From positions 36,184,766 through 36,248,765 of the forward strand of contig CM076147.1 of NCBI GenBank assembly GCA_038025085.1: a stretch of DNA of 64,000 nt. The letters run 5' to 3'. Of this stretch, positions 10,435 to 22,527 are shown piece after piece; position 1 is the stretch's first letter; every line of letters begins with the position of its first letter. The notes below the pieces were generated by a model. It worked only from the letters and a program-made list of their open reading frames with translations, had not been told where the DNA came from and ran no database searches. This DNA is from Tetragonia tetragonoides (lineage: Eukaryota > Streptophyta > Magnoliopsida > Caryophyllales > Aizoaceae). Both the position numbers and the translations under genes were made by a program.

Positions 10435-13400
10435 TTATTTAGCAACCCAAAGCACATCATCATCGAGCAGGAAATGACAAACAGGGCTGCTCCCAGGCTG
10501 AGCATTGAGGTTTTGAAAAATCCAGTGAGCAGGATCCCATGAGGTGGTATCTTCATGGCAAAGTGCTGGGGCATTAATCGTGGATCCGTCAGTACCTACG
10601 AGCGTTGCTAAGTACATAGACATCTTATGTACCGTTTGGCAATAATACACGGCACAAGGGAAAGGTATCTTACTACAAGTCACTGCTTGAGTTCCACATG
10701 GTAATTTCTTGACTCCTTGGACCTTGTACTCCATCTTGATATCTTTGTTAAAAGTTGCGGAAAATGCCTTAGCGGACTTACCAACAATAGAGGTAGCAAA
10801 ATCGACCATGGACTCTAAGGACGTGCAACACTTGTCACCACCCTTGTCGTCCTCACAATATGTTAGGGTTTGCTTTAGTATGGCGGCTTCTTCTGAGTCC
10901 CCCGAAAGTTTGAAGTAGCTTAGAATGTCTGGGATCTTGAAAACCGAGAATGGAATTTGGTCGACCACGTTTCGAGGTAGAAAAGGGGCCATGTTTGTGC
11001 TCTTGGAGAAATGAAGGTTCATCTTCTTTCCTAAACTCATGTCTTCTTCAGCAAAAAAGAGAGATGCAATTGAGTCTTGGATAGAAGCAATGGCATCTTG
11101 TGAAGAGGCGGAATCTTCCATGCTTGTAGGGGAACCTACAGGAGAACTTATGGGTGAACTTATAGGTGCTCCGTAACTTTTCGCCATATCTGTAGCTGAG
11201 GAATTGGGTGGCCTGTAAAAGCTCTTGGAAATCAACTTTCGGTTGGATGATTGAAGCCCTGAAAATTCACCTGACCCATGGCCCTGCCCTGATACGTGAC
11301 CCGATGATGAAAATCTAAAACCTCCATTCATAGATATGTCTCCATTGCCACTACCACCAAAACCGCCATTGGCACCGCCACTACCACCAGCACCGCCACT
11401 ACCACCAGCATTGCCACTTCCACTAGCACCGCCTTTAGCTCCATCATCAAAACTTCCACCTAAACTGCCTTTGGCGCCGCCACTGCCACTAACACCGCCA
11501 TCACCACCACCATTAGCTTTAGCACCGCCATTGGCACTGCCACTACCACCAGCACCAAAACTACCACTAAAATCCCCCTTGGCATTGCCACTACCACCAG
11601 CACTGCCACTACCACTAGCACCTCCATTGGCACCGCCATTGACACCAAAACTACCACCAAAATCGCCCTTGGCGCCACCACTACCACCAGCATCGCCACC
11701 GCCATTGGCACCACCACTAGCTCCAGTACCGCCATTGGCACCACCACTGGCATCGCCCTTGGCACCACCACTGACATCGCCCTTGGCACCACCACTAGCA
11801 CCACCACTAGCACCGCCCTTGGCACCACCACTGGCATCGCCCTTGGCACCACCACTAGCACCACCACTAGCACCACCACTCGCACCGCCCTTGGCACCAC
11901 CACTAGCACCACCACTGGCATCGCCTTTGGCACCACCACTAGCACCACCACTCGCACCGCCCTTGGCACCACCACTAGCATCGCCCTTGGCACCACCACT
12001 GACACCAAAACTGCCACCAATACCGCCTTTGGCGCCACCACTAGCACCAGCATCGCCACCGCCATTGGCACCACCACTAACACCGCCATTAGAACCACCA
12101 CTAGCACCACCATTGGCACCACCACCAGCACCTCCATTGGCACCAAAACTACCACCAAAGCCGCCCTTGGCGCCACCACTACCACTAACATCGCCACCGT
12201 CATTGGCACCACCACTAGCTCCAGCACCGCCATTAGCACTACCACTAGTTCCAGCACCGCCATTGGCACCACCACTGGCACCAAAATTACCACCAATATC
12301 GCCCTTGGCGCCACCACTAGCATTAGTATCGACATCGCCGTTGGCACCACCACTAGCACCGCCATTGGCACCACCACCACCACCTCCATTGGCACTGCCA
12401 CCACCACCTCCATTGGCATCAAAACCAAATTTACCACCAAAACCGCCCTTGGCGCTGCCACTGCCACTGGCACCGCCATCAGCATTGCCACTGGCACCTC
12501 CATTGGCTCCAAAACCGCCATTGGCACCGTCACTAGCACCTCCACTAGCATTACCGCCAGCACTGCCGCCGCCGCTAGCACCTCCACTGGCACTGCCGCT
12601 AGCACCTCCATTGGCACTACCACCAAAACTAAAATTGCCACCAAAACCACCATCAAAACCACCACCAAAACTTATAGTTTTTGTTAGGTTCGCGTTGATA
12701 TCTGGATTTGTTGTTGTAGGATGAAAATAACTTTTAAACCTAATCAATGAGTTTTTATCCACTCTCACACCACCTTGCAGATTGACATCTCCTACACACA
12801 AAAAAATTTAAACATCAAATCAAAATTAATATGCAGGTTTGTAATAATAACATATCACTACTACTTATTATGTGTTCATTGTTTCTTCATTTTATTTAGT
12901 AACTTGCATGCACAGTGTAAACTACGTAACATGTGACTAGCACCTAACAAATTATAAGGAGAAATCGATATGACACAATTTATTATAAGACTCTTTTGAG
13001 AGCATATAGTTTAACATCTAAACACATATCAATATTAAAATACATCAAATAGGTAAGGTTTTCCTTTTAGATGAATTGTTGGAGACTACTATTACCATTC
13101 CCAAAAAAAATAAAAATTAATTGTTTATATGTCCTAGAAATTAGTCTTGCTCTGAATTATAACTAAATTAGCACGATAACTCATATAAGGCGGTCTTCTA
13201 ATCAATTAGATGTTCAAAGAAAAGAGTTAGAGTTGGTAGAAAGAAAAAAAACCATTCAAGCAATCCTTGATAGCCTTTGGCATTTGTGTGTTGGCGCCCA
13301 ATTGACTCCTCCAATAATCTTCAATTTTCTTATGAAAGGCTCCAGCTATGGTGGCAGCGATGTTAGCCGCTCCATTTTTATCGAACCCGAAGTTAGCCGC

Positions 13401-13894
13401 TCCATTTTTATTGAACCCGAAGTTAGCCGCTCCACTTTTATCTAAGTTAGCCGCTCCATTTTTATCGAGCCCGAAGTTAGCTGCTCCACTTTTATCGAGC
13501 CCGAAGTTAGCCGCTCCGTTAGCCGCTCCACTTTTATCGAGCCCGAAGTTAGCCGATCCACTTTTATCGAGGCCAAAGTTAGCCGCTCCATTTTTATTGA
13601 ACCCGAAGTTAGCCGCTCCATTTTTATTGAACCCGAACTTACCGGCTCCATCAAATATGGCTTTTCCTGCCATTGCACCTGCTATTGCTCCTCCTAAAGG
13701 ATGATGAATAAAAGTGGCTTGGCTTGTTGTTATTGCCAACTGCACCAAATCAAACATAACCAAATCATTAATAATAATATTATTCACTTTCAAGAAATGA
13801 AAAAGAGATCAATGGATTATATTAACAAATAAATTGAAATTTTTATTACATAGAAAAAAGCAACAACTCGTTGGAAGTATGACCCCATTGCCAT
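10435..13894 (-). CDS. BURP-domain secreted protein with two internal repeat tracts (962 aa)
   Basis: Three exons: 13894-13850, 13739-13253 and 12791-10435, joined in frame (phase 0, then phase 1), total 962 aa. Exon 1 gives MAMGSYFQRVVAFFY; with the start of exon 2 this makes a signal peptide. Residues ~45-145 hold about nine copies of a 10-residue unit, FG(F/L)(N/D)K(N/S)GAAN. Residues ~155-177 (YW...MPKAIKD) are the short conserved block near the N terminus of BURP proteins, which ties this exon to the same gene. A Gly/Ala/Ser/Asn-rich tract covers ~220-670. The BURP domain is 756-962, starting FFAEEDM. The CH signature has exact spacing (C-x-X10-C-x-X25-CH-X25-CH-X8-W, Cys 883, 895, 922, 949, Trp 959), but the first two histidines are Ser884 and Gln896. 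BURP proteins are plant cell-wall or secreted proteins; some are copper-dependent peptide cyclases. The altered CH pairs argue against normal cyclase activity. Confidence 0.85.
11330..12680 (-). repeat. Coding minisatellite for the Gly/Ala/Ser-rich tract
   Basis: Short units built on GGNGGTGCT/AGTGGTGGTGCC codons (SGGA, KGDA, NGGA, GGSFGA) are iterated at several nested period lengths inside exon 3. The densest part is 11740-12000, where KGDASGGA and SGGASGGA blocks alternate. Codon choice is locally very uniform, as expected for repeat slippage. The opposite strand is accidentally open for hundreds of codons. Confidence 0.85.
13363..13645 (-). repeat. 30-bp tandem repeats encoding the FG(F/L)(N/D)K(N/S)GAAN decapeptide
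   Basis: About nine 30-base units in exon 2, including one unit lacking the first two residues and one followed by an extra GAAN. DNA units are near-identical (core AGTTAGCCGCTCC on the + strand). The period is a multiple of three, so copy number can change without a frameshift. Confidence 0.85.
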
Positions 13895-14265
13895 TCGTAA
13901 GTGAATTTGAGATGTAATTTTTTTTTAGAAATATTTCACTTTTTTTTTCTTTTCCTTTTTGTTGTTTTTTTGTTGTTTTGATTTTTTTGGGATTGTAGAA
14001 GAAAGGATTATTGTAATGAATAAGAGATGAAAGATGGATTACATATAGGAATTCGAGGTAGAATAAACCGCCTATAAAAGAGTTTTTCTACTTTTAAAAT
14101 TGACTAAGCTCCACCATATGTTAATTTTGAGAGCTATTTGAATCTGTGTGGCTAATTTTTAATCGATGAAATAATTGTATATTTTTTTGTATGGAGTTAC
14201 CTTTTTAGTAGCTCTCAATTCATTCATCAAGAGGGAAGTGACTAGATTTAGGAAAACTACTAGAA

Positions 14266-14375
14266 ATGATGCACGGGTTAAGTTTTATATATTTTTATTA
14301 TTTTTATTTTTATTTTATTCTTCAACATTATATTTTAAAATATATTTACGCTAATTAACCTTGGATATGATCTTA
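14266..14375. repeat. Dispersed repeat copy A with GCACGGGTTAA start
   Basis: Begins with ATGATGCACGGGTTAAG and ends in a block (TTTTAAAATATATTTACGCT, then AATTAA) that recurs at 14988-15020. It is a partial copy of the family seen in copy B. Confidence 0.55.
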
Positions 14376-14850
14376 TATGTTAAGATTAAAATATATAGAC
14401 GGGTTCACTAAAAAAAAAAAAAAAAAAGAAGAGAAATATATAGATTTGTTGATCATCTACTAAAATATTTAGTATCCTTACTCTTGCATTCTAAGTGAGG
14501 TTATGTTATGCGTATATGGTACGCATATAAACAAAGGAGTAGGAACTGCATGCCTCAATGCTTACATAGCAAAAAAAAAATCATTGTATATAATGGGTCC
14601 ACTAAACATCATCCTCAAACTCTGTAAATTAATAAAAATATTGTTAATATATTAACCAAATACTATATTATCTAATGTAGGTTGATCTCATCTTTTGATC
14701 CAAATTTTACTGAATAGTCATCTACATGACTACAAATACTATCTAAGTCTTTATATATAGGGTTTTATGATAAAGTTTTCAATTGGTTGGATGACTACTA
14801 ATTCTAATGATTATTCAAAATGTAATTATGATATTATCTTTTACATAAAA

Positions 14851-15035
14851 TGATGCCCGTGCGATGCACGGGTTAACCATTTTTGTGACAAAATTGACAA
14901 CTTGCGATTATTTTTGTAGACGTTGCAAGTTGGGATTATTTTTGTCGTACCGCCCAAAATTCGGATTATTTTTATCAAATTTTCCTATATTTTAAAATAT
15001 ATTTACGCTAATTAAAATTGGGTATGATCCGTTAC
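14851..15035. repeat. Dispersed repeat copy B with CCCGTGC-GAT-GCACGGG hairpin
   Basis: Positions 14856-14872 form a perfect 7-bp stem with a 3-base loop. The 3' part repeats copy A (TTTTAAAATATATTTACGCT). Such GATGCCCGTGCGATGCACGGG motifs are widespread in non-autonomous plant elements, including Helitron-like ones; the class is not certain here. Confidence 0.5.
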
Positions 15036-16074
15036 GATTAAACATATTGTAAATGCTTGTCATTTTGAAGTACTTTCCGATGCGAATACGATGGTACAAA
15101 TATTATTATTTTTGAAGATGTGTAGAAGATTATATTTGCTGTTGAAATTTCGACAAAGATCAAGTTATAATACTTATAAAACTCTAACTATTCATCACAA
15201 GTCAAACTCTCAATTTTATTTTTTTTAAAACTACTCTAATAATACATTTAATGATGTGGCATGCCTCAAAACTCACGAAATATACCAGCTTTATATATAG
15301 AGAGAAGATTTTGTTCTTTGTAATTAATAATTGCAATTTATTTATCATTTGTAATTATATTCGTGAGGTGCAAATGATACATAGCTTAATGGAGGTGTAC
15401 TACTTGTTAGGTTTAAGCCTTGTGCTTTTGCACATATCGTTATTAGTAAATAGTAAAATTTTAAAATATATGCAATAAATAGGTTTTGCATGTTTCAAAA
15501 GAATTATAAAATCTAGTAGTTCTTTATCACATGTTCTTTGAATATTTATTCCAATTTCGTATATAATCATGTATTCATGTGTTGATGACATTTAGAATAT
15601 GAAATATCTTGTTGTTATACTTGTGGATCAGCTAACACAGTGTAATAAACATTTACAGTTTCCAATAATGCAAAATATCATTCACTAGAGATGAATTGAA
15701 TACAATATATCTTTGTTATTTAATTTCTCTCTATATTACATTATATTCTACGTCTTAACTCCTTATTTAAAATTATTCCACAGTAATTATTGCGTATTAT
15801 CATGTGTTGCTCTCATAGTAAAAATTTTGTAGGGTTTTCAGACTTTTCACCAATATTTGGTTTGTAATAAACTCCCAGCCTTAAATATTATTCAATTCGA
15901 ATTAGTGATTTGTTTTTTGTTTTGTTTTGTTTTGTTTTGATAATTAGTGGTTCTTTTATTAATTAAATCAATATTTAAGATGAAGAACAATCAAAGAACA
16001 ACACAAGCGCAGGTCCCTACGTACTAGCATCATTCAAATTTCAAATGCAGTAGTCGTATAATATAAGTGATTTT

Positions 16075-16548
16075 TGTTATATCTAGGGCATATTAAACAT
16101 GTAGATTCTTATGAATAAATTAGATTATGAAAAACCTAATTGAAGAACCAATGTTAATCTGAGCCCAACTAATTTAGTTGTCTCCTTAAGACGTATTTGC
16201 TCCCTCGTGGTGCCCAAGGTGTTAAGCAAACGTCTCCCAGGATAGAACGGATGCGTCTCTAATGAAAGCGGCACTTCAATCCATTAAAGCTCCATCGAAT
16301 ACAACCAATGTCAATACTCAGAGATTTTGTAAAATAAGGAGAAAGTTTTGTTCTGTAAAAAAACGTTCTTTTTCAACAGAGCCTTTGGTTATATATACTG
16401 CTTGGGAAAGGCAGTTATCCCAAATCTATAAATAACTGATAGGTTAGTTATTTTACTTTTAACAAATAAAAATAAATAAATAAAGATAATACCATTTTAT
16501 TTATTTATTAATTTTCTAATTCATACAAATAGGGATATAATTCCAATA
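16075..16548 (-). repeat. 3' LTR of the copia element
   Basis: Matches 21040-21493 throughout, with a ~20-base insertion (AT-rich, ~16478-16498). By eye I count 21 substitutions between the two LTRs over ~450 aligned bases. The outer end here is TA instead of CA. Confidence 0.9.
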
Positions 16549-17091
16549 ACCCCCCCACATGAATAGAAAATTGCCTTGAAAAACAAAAACTATCTCTAAG
16601 TATAAGTAAAGAGCACTGCATCGAGATAAGTAGTCGGGTACTTTGAACTTTCCCTAGTGAATATCTATCAGGTTTACTGGCCAATCAGTGAGCATTTCTG
16701 CGTTGAACAGTCAGCCTTCTTTTGTGAACCTAGACAACAGATAACACACAGTTTTATTCGAACATGGTTGATTCTCTTGTTCGTGTTCATTTTGGCCATG
16801 AACACAACCTGGTTCATGAGTGTTTTAGAGAACTTTAACCACCTTTAAGTTCTCACTTGAAGCGGCCCCTTCACACTCACATAGGTAATCTCTATAAGGA
16901 GTAACATGACATACCCCACTTGAACACATCAAGTTATAAAGATTATTAAAAGCATAGCTTACCCTAAGTACTCTAAGCATGTATACGTTAATAAATGATT
17001 AATGCTAACGAGTCTTGTCCACAATCTTGTTTTTCCTTTGAACCTATTTCTTGGGATCTCCAGTCAGCTAGGTAGGGTTTCCTCATGGACT

Positions 17092-20000
17092 TTATTCACT
17101 CATGGGCTTTAGGCCCATTTCTCTCCTTGACTTTTCAACCAACATTCGTGGCAATGCTTTGGTTAACGGATCCGCAATATTGTCTTTCGACTTCACATAG
17201 TCAAGTGAGATAATTCCATTTTTAGTCAATTGCCTAACGGTGTTGTGTCTCCGACGGATATGTCTAGACTTACCGTTATACATGGAATTCTTTGCCTTTT
17301 CAATAGCATATTGACTATGACAATGTATGCTAATTGGCGGCACGGGTTTCTCCCAACAAGGAATATCTTCCAAAAATTCTCTGAGCCACTCGGCTTCTTC
17401 ACCCGCTTTATCTAAAGCAATGAATTCAGCCTCCATCGTGGATCTTGCTATACATGTTTGTTTGGAAGATTTCCAGGAGGTTGCACCTCCTCCGAGTGTG
17501 AACACATATCCACTCGTCGATCTAGAATCCTTAGAATCCGATATCCAATTAGCATCACAGTAACCTTCAAGTACTGTTGGATATCTTTTAAAGTGCAAAC
17601 CAAAGTTTTGGGCATACTTTAAGTATCCAAGAACTCTAATTAAGGCTTTCCAATGTTCTCCGTTAGGATTATTCGTATAACGGCTTAGCCTACTTACTGC
17701 ATGAGCAATATCAGGCCTTGTGCAGTTCATAACATACATTAAACTGCGTATTATACGCGATAGTCAAGTTGAGACTTACTCTCCCCACTATTCTTTCTAA
17801 GGTGAACATTAGCTTCAAAGGTGTTCTCATTGGCTTAATCTTGTACCTTTTGAATTTTTCAACTATTTTCTCAATATAATGAGATTGATTCAATACTACG
17901 CCATCGGATATTTTAGAAACTTTAATTCCTAAAATAACGTTTGCGATGCCCATGTCTTTCATTTCAAATTTCCTTGCCAACATTTTCTTAGTAATATTGA
18001 CCATGTCATTATTACTACCGAAAATGAGCACATCATCTACGTATAGACAAACTATTACGTAGTCTTTTTGATTTCCTTTGATATAAACACATTTGTCACC
18101 CTCATTAATTTTAAAACCATTTGACAGCATTACACTATCAAATTTCTCATGCCATTGCTTGGGGGCTTGTTTTAAACCGTAAAGAGACTTTACAAGGCGA
18201 CACATTTTCCTTTCTTGTCCCGAGACAACGAATCCCTCGGGTTGTGCCATGTAAATCTCCTCATCTAAATCACCATTCAATAATGTTGTTTTTACATCCA
18301 TTTGATGTATCTCTAAACCTTTTAGCGCAGCTATTGCTAATAGCACACGGATCGATGTAATTCTTGTAACTGGTGAGAAAGTATCAAAATAATCAAGGTC
18401 TCCTTTTTGGTTGTAGCCCTTGACAACCAACCTTGCTTTATACTTCTCAATTGAACCATATGCTCTTCTCTTCTTTTTAAAGATCCGCTTGCGTCCTAGC
18501 GTTTTATTTCCAGGAGGCAAGTCTACCACTTCCCATACGTGGTTATGCATAAAGGATTCAATTTCACTGTTAATCGCCTCTTTCCAATGAATGGCTTCTG
18601 GCGATGCCATGGCATGCTCAAAGGTTTGAGGTTCATCATCAATATAGTAAGCAATATAGTCCGGTCCAAAATCTTTGGATTTTCGAACTCTCTTACTTCT
18701 TCTTGGTTCATCTTCTTCAACCTCTTACCTATCACCGCTAATGGAATCATGAGTACTCTTTTGTAAAACTAATTCACTGCCCTTCTTAAAAGGAAACACA
18801 TTCTCAAAGAAGGTAGCATCTGTTGATTCTATTATGGTATTTACATGTATATTCGGGTGATGGAATTTATTGACAAGAAATCTATATGCACTACTATTGC
18901 TAGCATAACCAATAAATACACAATCTATGGTTTTCGAGCCAAGTTTCGTACTTTTGGGATTTGGAATTGCTACTTTAGCCAAGCATCCCCACACTTTTAA
19001 ATATTTAAAATTTGGCTTACGACATTTCCATAACTCATATGGAATATTGTGGGTCTTTTTATGAGGCGTCTTATTGAGAATATAATTAGCGGAAAGCAAA
19101 GGCTTCCCCCCACAAATTCTTTGGTGCGCCGGAACTAATTAACATGGAGTTAACCATGTCTTTTAGCGTTCTATTTTTCCGTTCGGCGATACCATTAGAT
19201 TGAGGTGCATAAGGAGCGGTAGTTTGGTGAATTATTCCGTGTTCTAAGTAAATAGGCTCAAAAGGGAACTCATATTCACCACCTCTATCACTTCTTACCG
19301 CCTTAATCATTCTACCAAGTTGATTTTCAACTTCAACTTTATAATGTTTATAAACATTAATAGCCTCATCTTTACTTCGTAGCAAATATACATAGCAATA
19401 TCGAGTGCAATCATCTATAAAAGTAACAAAATACTTTTTACCACCTCTAGTTTGTACATACTTTAGATCACATAGATCAATATGAACTAAATCTAGAGGT
19501 TCAGTTTCCCTTTCAACAGAATGAAAAGGTTTTCTTGTCATTTTTGCTTCTACACAAATTTCGCATTTATGATTTGGATCAATACTACATTTAGGCACCA
19601 AATCTAAATGCATTAATCTCCGCAAAGTGCCAAAATTAACATGTCCCAATCGCTCATGCCAAATAGTAGAAGATTCAAGCAAGTAAGAAGAAGAAGCCAC
19701 ATTAATGGAATTTGGTACAACAATCATTACATCCATTTTAAAAAGTCCATCACTAAGATATCCTTCCCCTACAAACATATCATTCTTAGTAAGTACAAAC
19801 TTTTGGATACAAAAACTAATTTCAATCCATTCTTACTAAGTAATGATCCAGGATTAAATTCTTGCGAATTTCCGGCACATGGAGCACATTGTTCAACGTG
19901 AGAGTCTTCCCACTAGTCATCTTGAGAATAACCTTTCCATGACCCTCAACCTTGGACGTTGAAGCATTGCCCATAAAAGTTCCTATTCCTTATCAACTAC

Positions 20001-20261
20001 TTGATAATCGGAGAACACCTATTTATTGGCACACATATGGCGAGTTGCCCCTGTGTCTACAAACCACTCTTTAAGGTTGCCCACTAAATTGCATTGAGAC
20101 ACCACAGCGGAAAGATTCATCTCAAACATGTCCATCTTGCCGATACCATCAAAAGAATTTACAGTACCAGTTGTAAGATTAACTTGTCTTGCCAGTTCTG
20201 TTACAAAAACAGAAACTTTCCAATAACCACCAAATATATCTAAAAATAATACTATTGACAC
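17092..20261 (-). pseudogene. Copia pol polyprotein remnant (PR-INT-RT-RNaseH)
   Basis: Protease: the WFVDTGATRHM active-site segment at ~20050, followed by an in-frame TAG at ~20020. Integrase core (19778-19086): the HxxxH...CxxC zinc-binding start is represented by WHERLGHVNFGTL and CEICVEAK, and the D,D(35)E core by THIDDCTRY-like and DRGGEYEF segments. Reverse transcriptase (18610-17711): YGLKQAPKQWH and the catalytic YVDDVLIFG. RNase H (17739-17092): [16 protein letters not shown] and [16 protein letters not shown]. The frame breaks at ~19095 (INT/RT), a stop interrupts at ~18726, and another shift occurs at ~17750. Without gag and with these breaks it cannot make a working polyprotein. 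Confidence 0.92.
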
Positions 20262-21039
20262 AATTTTGCAAATTCAGTTTGCACAAATACTTAATCACAA
20301 AGTATTCATATCAAACCAAAAATAACTGGAACAAATTCAGTATCTACTCATTGATATTAAACCAAACTTGACCCAGTTAATAAAATTGGTATGCAATTTA
20401 AGAAAGCAACTTTAAGTGCACAGAACACAGTGCCAGGCTATACGTACAAATATCAATCCAAACTTACTAATACAATAAAGCTTATGTGTATCAATATAGT
20501 AAATAACAACCGAATACTCACATAGAATAATGAATACTATAACTTTACCTTTTATTTGGATGGATATCAACCAGTTACTAGAAAAGAATTTAAACAAATA
20601 AACCAACTCCACAAAGTTCTCCTATCACATGAAGCAATGACATATCATGGCACAAAGCCAAGATAATTTACAATTAAGCAACATTGATTTAGGTAGGGAC
20701 AAAATAAGCAGAAGGCACTAAAAACTTATCAATATAAAAATTCTGCCCAACATCAATCTACCTCTCTCATGCGATATACGGTTTCATGATTGAATCTAGA
20801 ATTTGAAGCATAAAAGTTGCCCAGTAATTAAAGCCGAAGTAACCCAACTATTAGCATCAAGATCACGCAATTTCATACCAGTCATAAATCACACGATTTA
20901 ACGCTACAACGTGATCATATGAAATCATGCCAAAACAGATTACGATAACCAGATTATCAAGTACTTGCAAATAAACCAAATTCTAATCATACGATCATAC
21001 AAAATCATGCCCAATAAAAAATTAAATACGTCTTAAGAT

Positions 21040-21493
21040 TGTTATATTTAGGGCATATTAAACATGTAGATTCGTATGAATAAATTAGATTATGAAAAAT
21101 CTGATTGAAGAACCAATGCTAATCCGAGCCCAATTAATTTAGTTGTCTCCTTAAGACGTATTTGCTCCCTCGTGGTGCCCAAGGTGTTAAGCAAATGTCT
21201 CCCAGGATAGAATGGATGCGTCTCTAATGGAAGCGGCTCTCCAATCCATTAAAGCTCCATCGAATACAACTAATGTCAATACTCAGAGATTTTGTAAAAT
21301 AAGGAGAAAGTTTTGTTCTGTAAAAAAACGTTCTTTTTCAACAGAGCCTTTGGTTATATATACTGCATGGAAAAGACAGTTATCCCAAATCTATCAATAA
21401 CTGATAGGTCAGTTATTTTACTTTTAACAAATAAAAATAAATAATTTATTTATCAATTTTCTAATTCATACAAATAGGGATGTAATTCCAACA
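21040..21493 (-). repeat. 5' LTR of the copia element
   Basis: Starts TG and ends CA on the + strand; contains a GGTTATATATACTG stretch that could be the TATA region. About 780 bases between it and the protease remnant lack any gag-like frame. Confidence 0.9.
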
Positions 21494-21498
21494 ATTTT

Positions 21499-22144
21499 CG
21501 TTTGCTTTCTTTGCTTCAATCAACTGGGTTACAAGGAGTGAATCCTTGCATATCTCCATAGTCGGTACATATAAGAATATGAGTACAATCCATCCATCTT
21601 ATACAGTTATACGTGCTCCTCCTGGATAAAATATGCAGTATTCAATATTTCTATTTTAGTTTCTTCGGACCCCTTTTTTTTTTTGTTCACATCTAGGATA
21701 TTTATCATTCATCATAATAACTATTTTGTGCACATAACAAGCAAAAAAATCTATTTTGTGCACAGGTTTGTAAGCATCTCAAGTTCTCAACTAGTGAAAT
21801 AGTTGACTAAGTTATTTAAGGTTGTTGTATGTCCAACACGAGGATCAAACTCTCGACTTTATTTAAGGTTAACCGAATTCTAATCCTTAGGCTGTTCGGC
21901 ACACGACTCTTTTTTTTTTTTTTTTTTTTTTTAAGCCAAGTAAATTGAGATAAATCCCATGGTTATCTTAAAGTGTCCATTAAAATAATATCGTTAAGAA
22001 ATCGGTCAAAACAATTTAACCAAATCGACAATAATTGAGGATAAATAGCTAAAATGGGTCATAAAATCAGCAACACTATTAGTTTCACGGAAACAATAGA
22101 GCACTTCAACACTATCGCCACGCTCCTCATACTGACTACACTTA
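21499..22144. other. Intergenic DNA with a poly-T tract and possible SINE remnant
   Basis: A T run of ~23 lies at 21910-21932. Around 21830-21860 the minus strand reads GTCGAGAGTTTGATCCTCG, a B-box-like segment like that in the SINE at 22844, so this may be an older truncated copy. No gene seen. Confidence 0.4.
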
Positions 22145-22527
22145 GGCTTTGTTTGGTTCATGTAATTAAACTTCCTATGGAAGTTGTAAATCCATGGAAA
22201 TTGAAGTTACATAGGTAAGTTAATATTCATATTGTTTGGTTGATAAAATGGAGTTCCTTGGAAGAAATGTAAAATGACATAGTTATCCTCATTTATTTAC
22301 ATAAGTATGAGTTTTTTATGGGCAAATATGTAATTTGGTTGGGGAAGCATGGGAAGTTCCACTTACCTAGCCCCCCCTAGGTAAACAATTTCCTATATTT
22401 CATGGGAAGTAAGTTACATAGGGAAGTTCCACTTCCAAGAAAGTTGATGAACCAAACAATATACTTTAAACAACTTACATGAAACTTACACTTCTTATAA
22501 TATCTTACATCCAACCAAACATTGCCC
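22145..22527. mobile_element. Tourist-like MITE (383 bp)
   Basis: Ends are GGCTTTGTTTGGTTCATGT and, reverse-complemented, GGGCAATGTTTGGTTGGATGT. The flanks are TTA on the left and TAG on the right, so the target duplication is imperfect. The interior has paired GGAAGTT/AACTTCC blocks (22165-22210, 22350-22445) and no coding capacity. It resembles PIF/Harbinger-derived MITEs in end sequence. Confidence 0.65.

Larger units (their letters stand above)
13895..16074. other. AT-rich intergenic region upstream of the BURP gene
   Basis: The first few hundred bases are the BURP promoter (T-rich tracts at 13918-13990 in + orientation). Beyond this the region contains dispersed repeat copies at 14266-14375 and 14851-15035 and no gene I can support. 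Confidence 0.5.
16075..21493 (-). mobile_element. Ty1/copia LTR retrotransposon, full-length but defective
   Basis: Two LTRs (16075-16548 and 21040-21493) flank a ~4.5 kb interior, with a 5-bp target duplication ATTTT at 16070-16074 and 21494-21498. LTR termini read TGTTGGAATT...TATAACA on the minus strand, the coding strand. The domain order from 5' to 3' is protease, integrase, reverse transcriptase, RNase H, which is the copia order. A G-rich polypurine tract (GTGGGGGGG on the minus strand) borders the 3' LTR at ~16550. A gag-coding region is missing. I did not find a convincing Met-tRNA primer site next to the 5' LTR. Confidence 0.93.

Noticed and set aside
11460..12668. 402-codon Val-rich frame on the minus strand
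   Set aside because: A frame-shifted reading of the same BURP minisatellite.
11336..12724. 462-codon proline-rich open frame (PPLAPPLAPP) on the + strand
   Set aside because: It is the exact antisense of the BURP Gly/Ala tract; repetitive GC-rich codons keep all frames open. It has no domain and no splice or promoter context of its own.
13227..13793. Independent 188-aa repeat-protein gene
   Set aside because: The YW...MPKAIKD block and an in-phase donor/acceptor pair show it is exon 2 of the BURP gene. The apparent start is a TTG inside intron 1.
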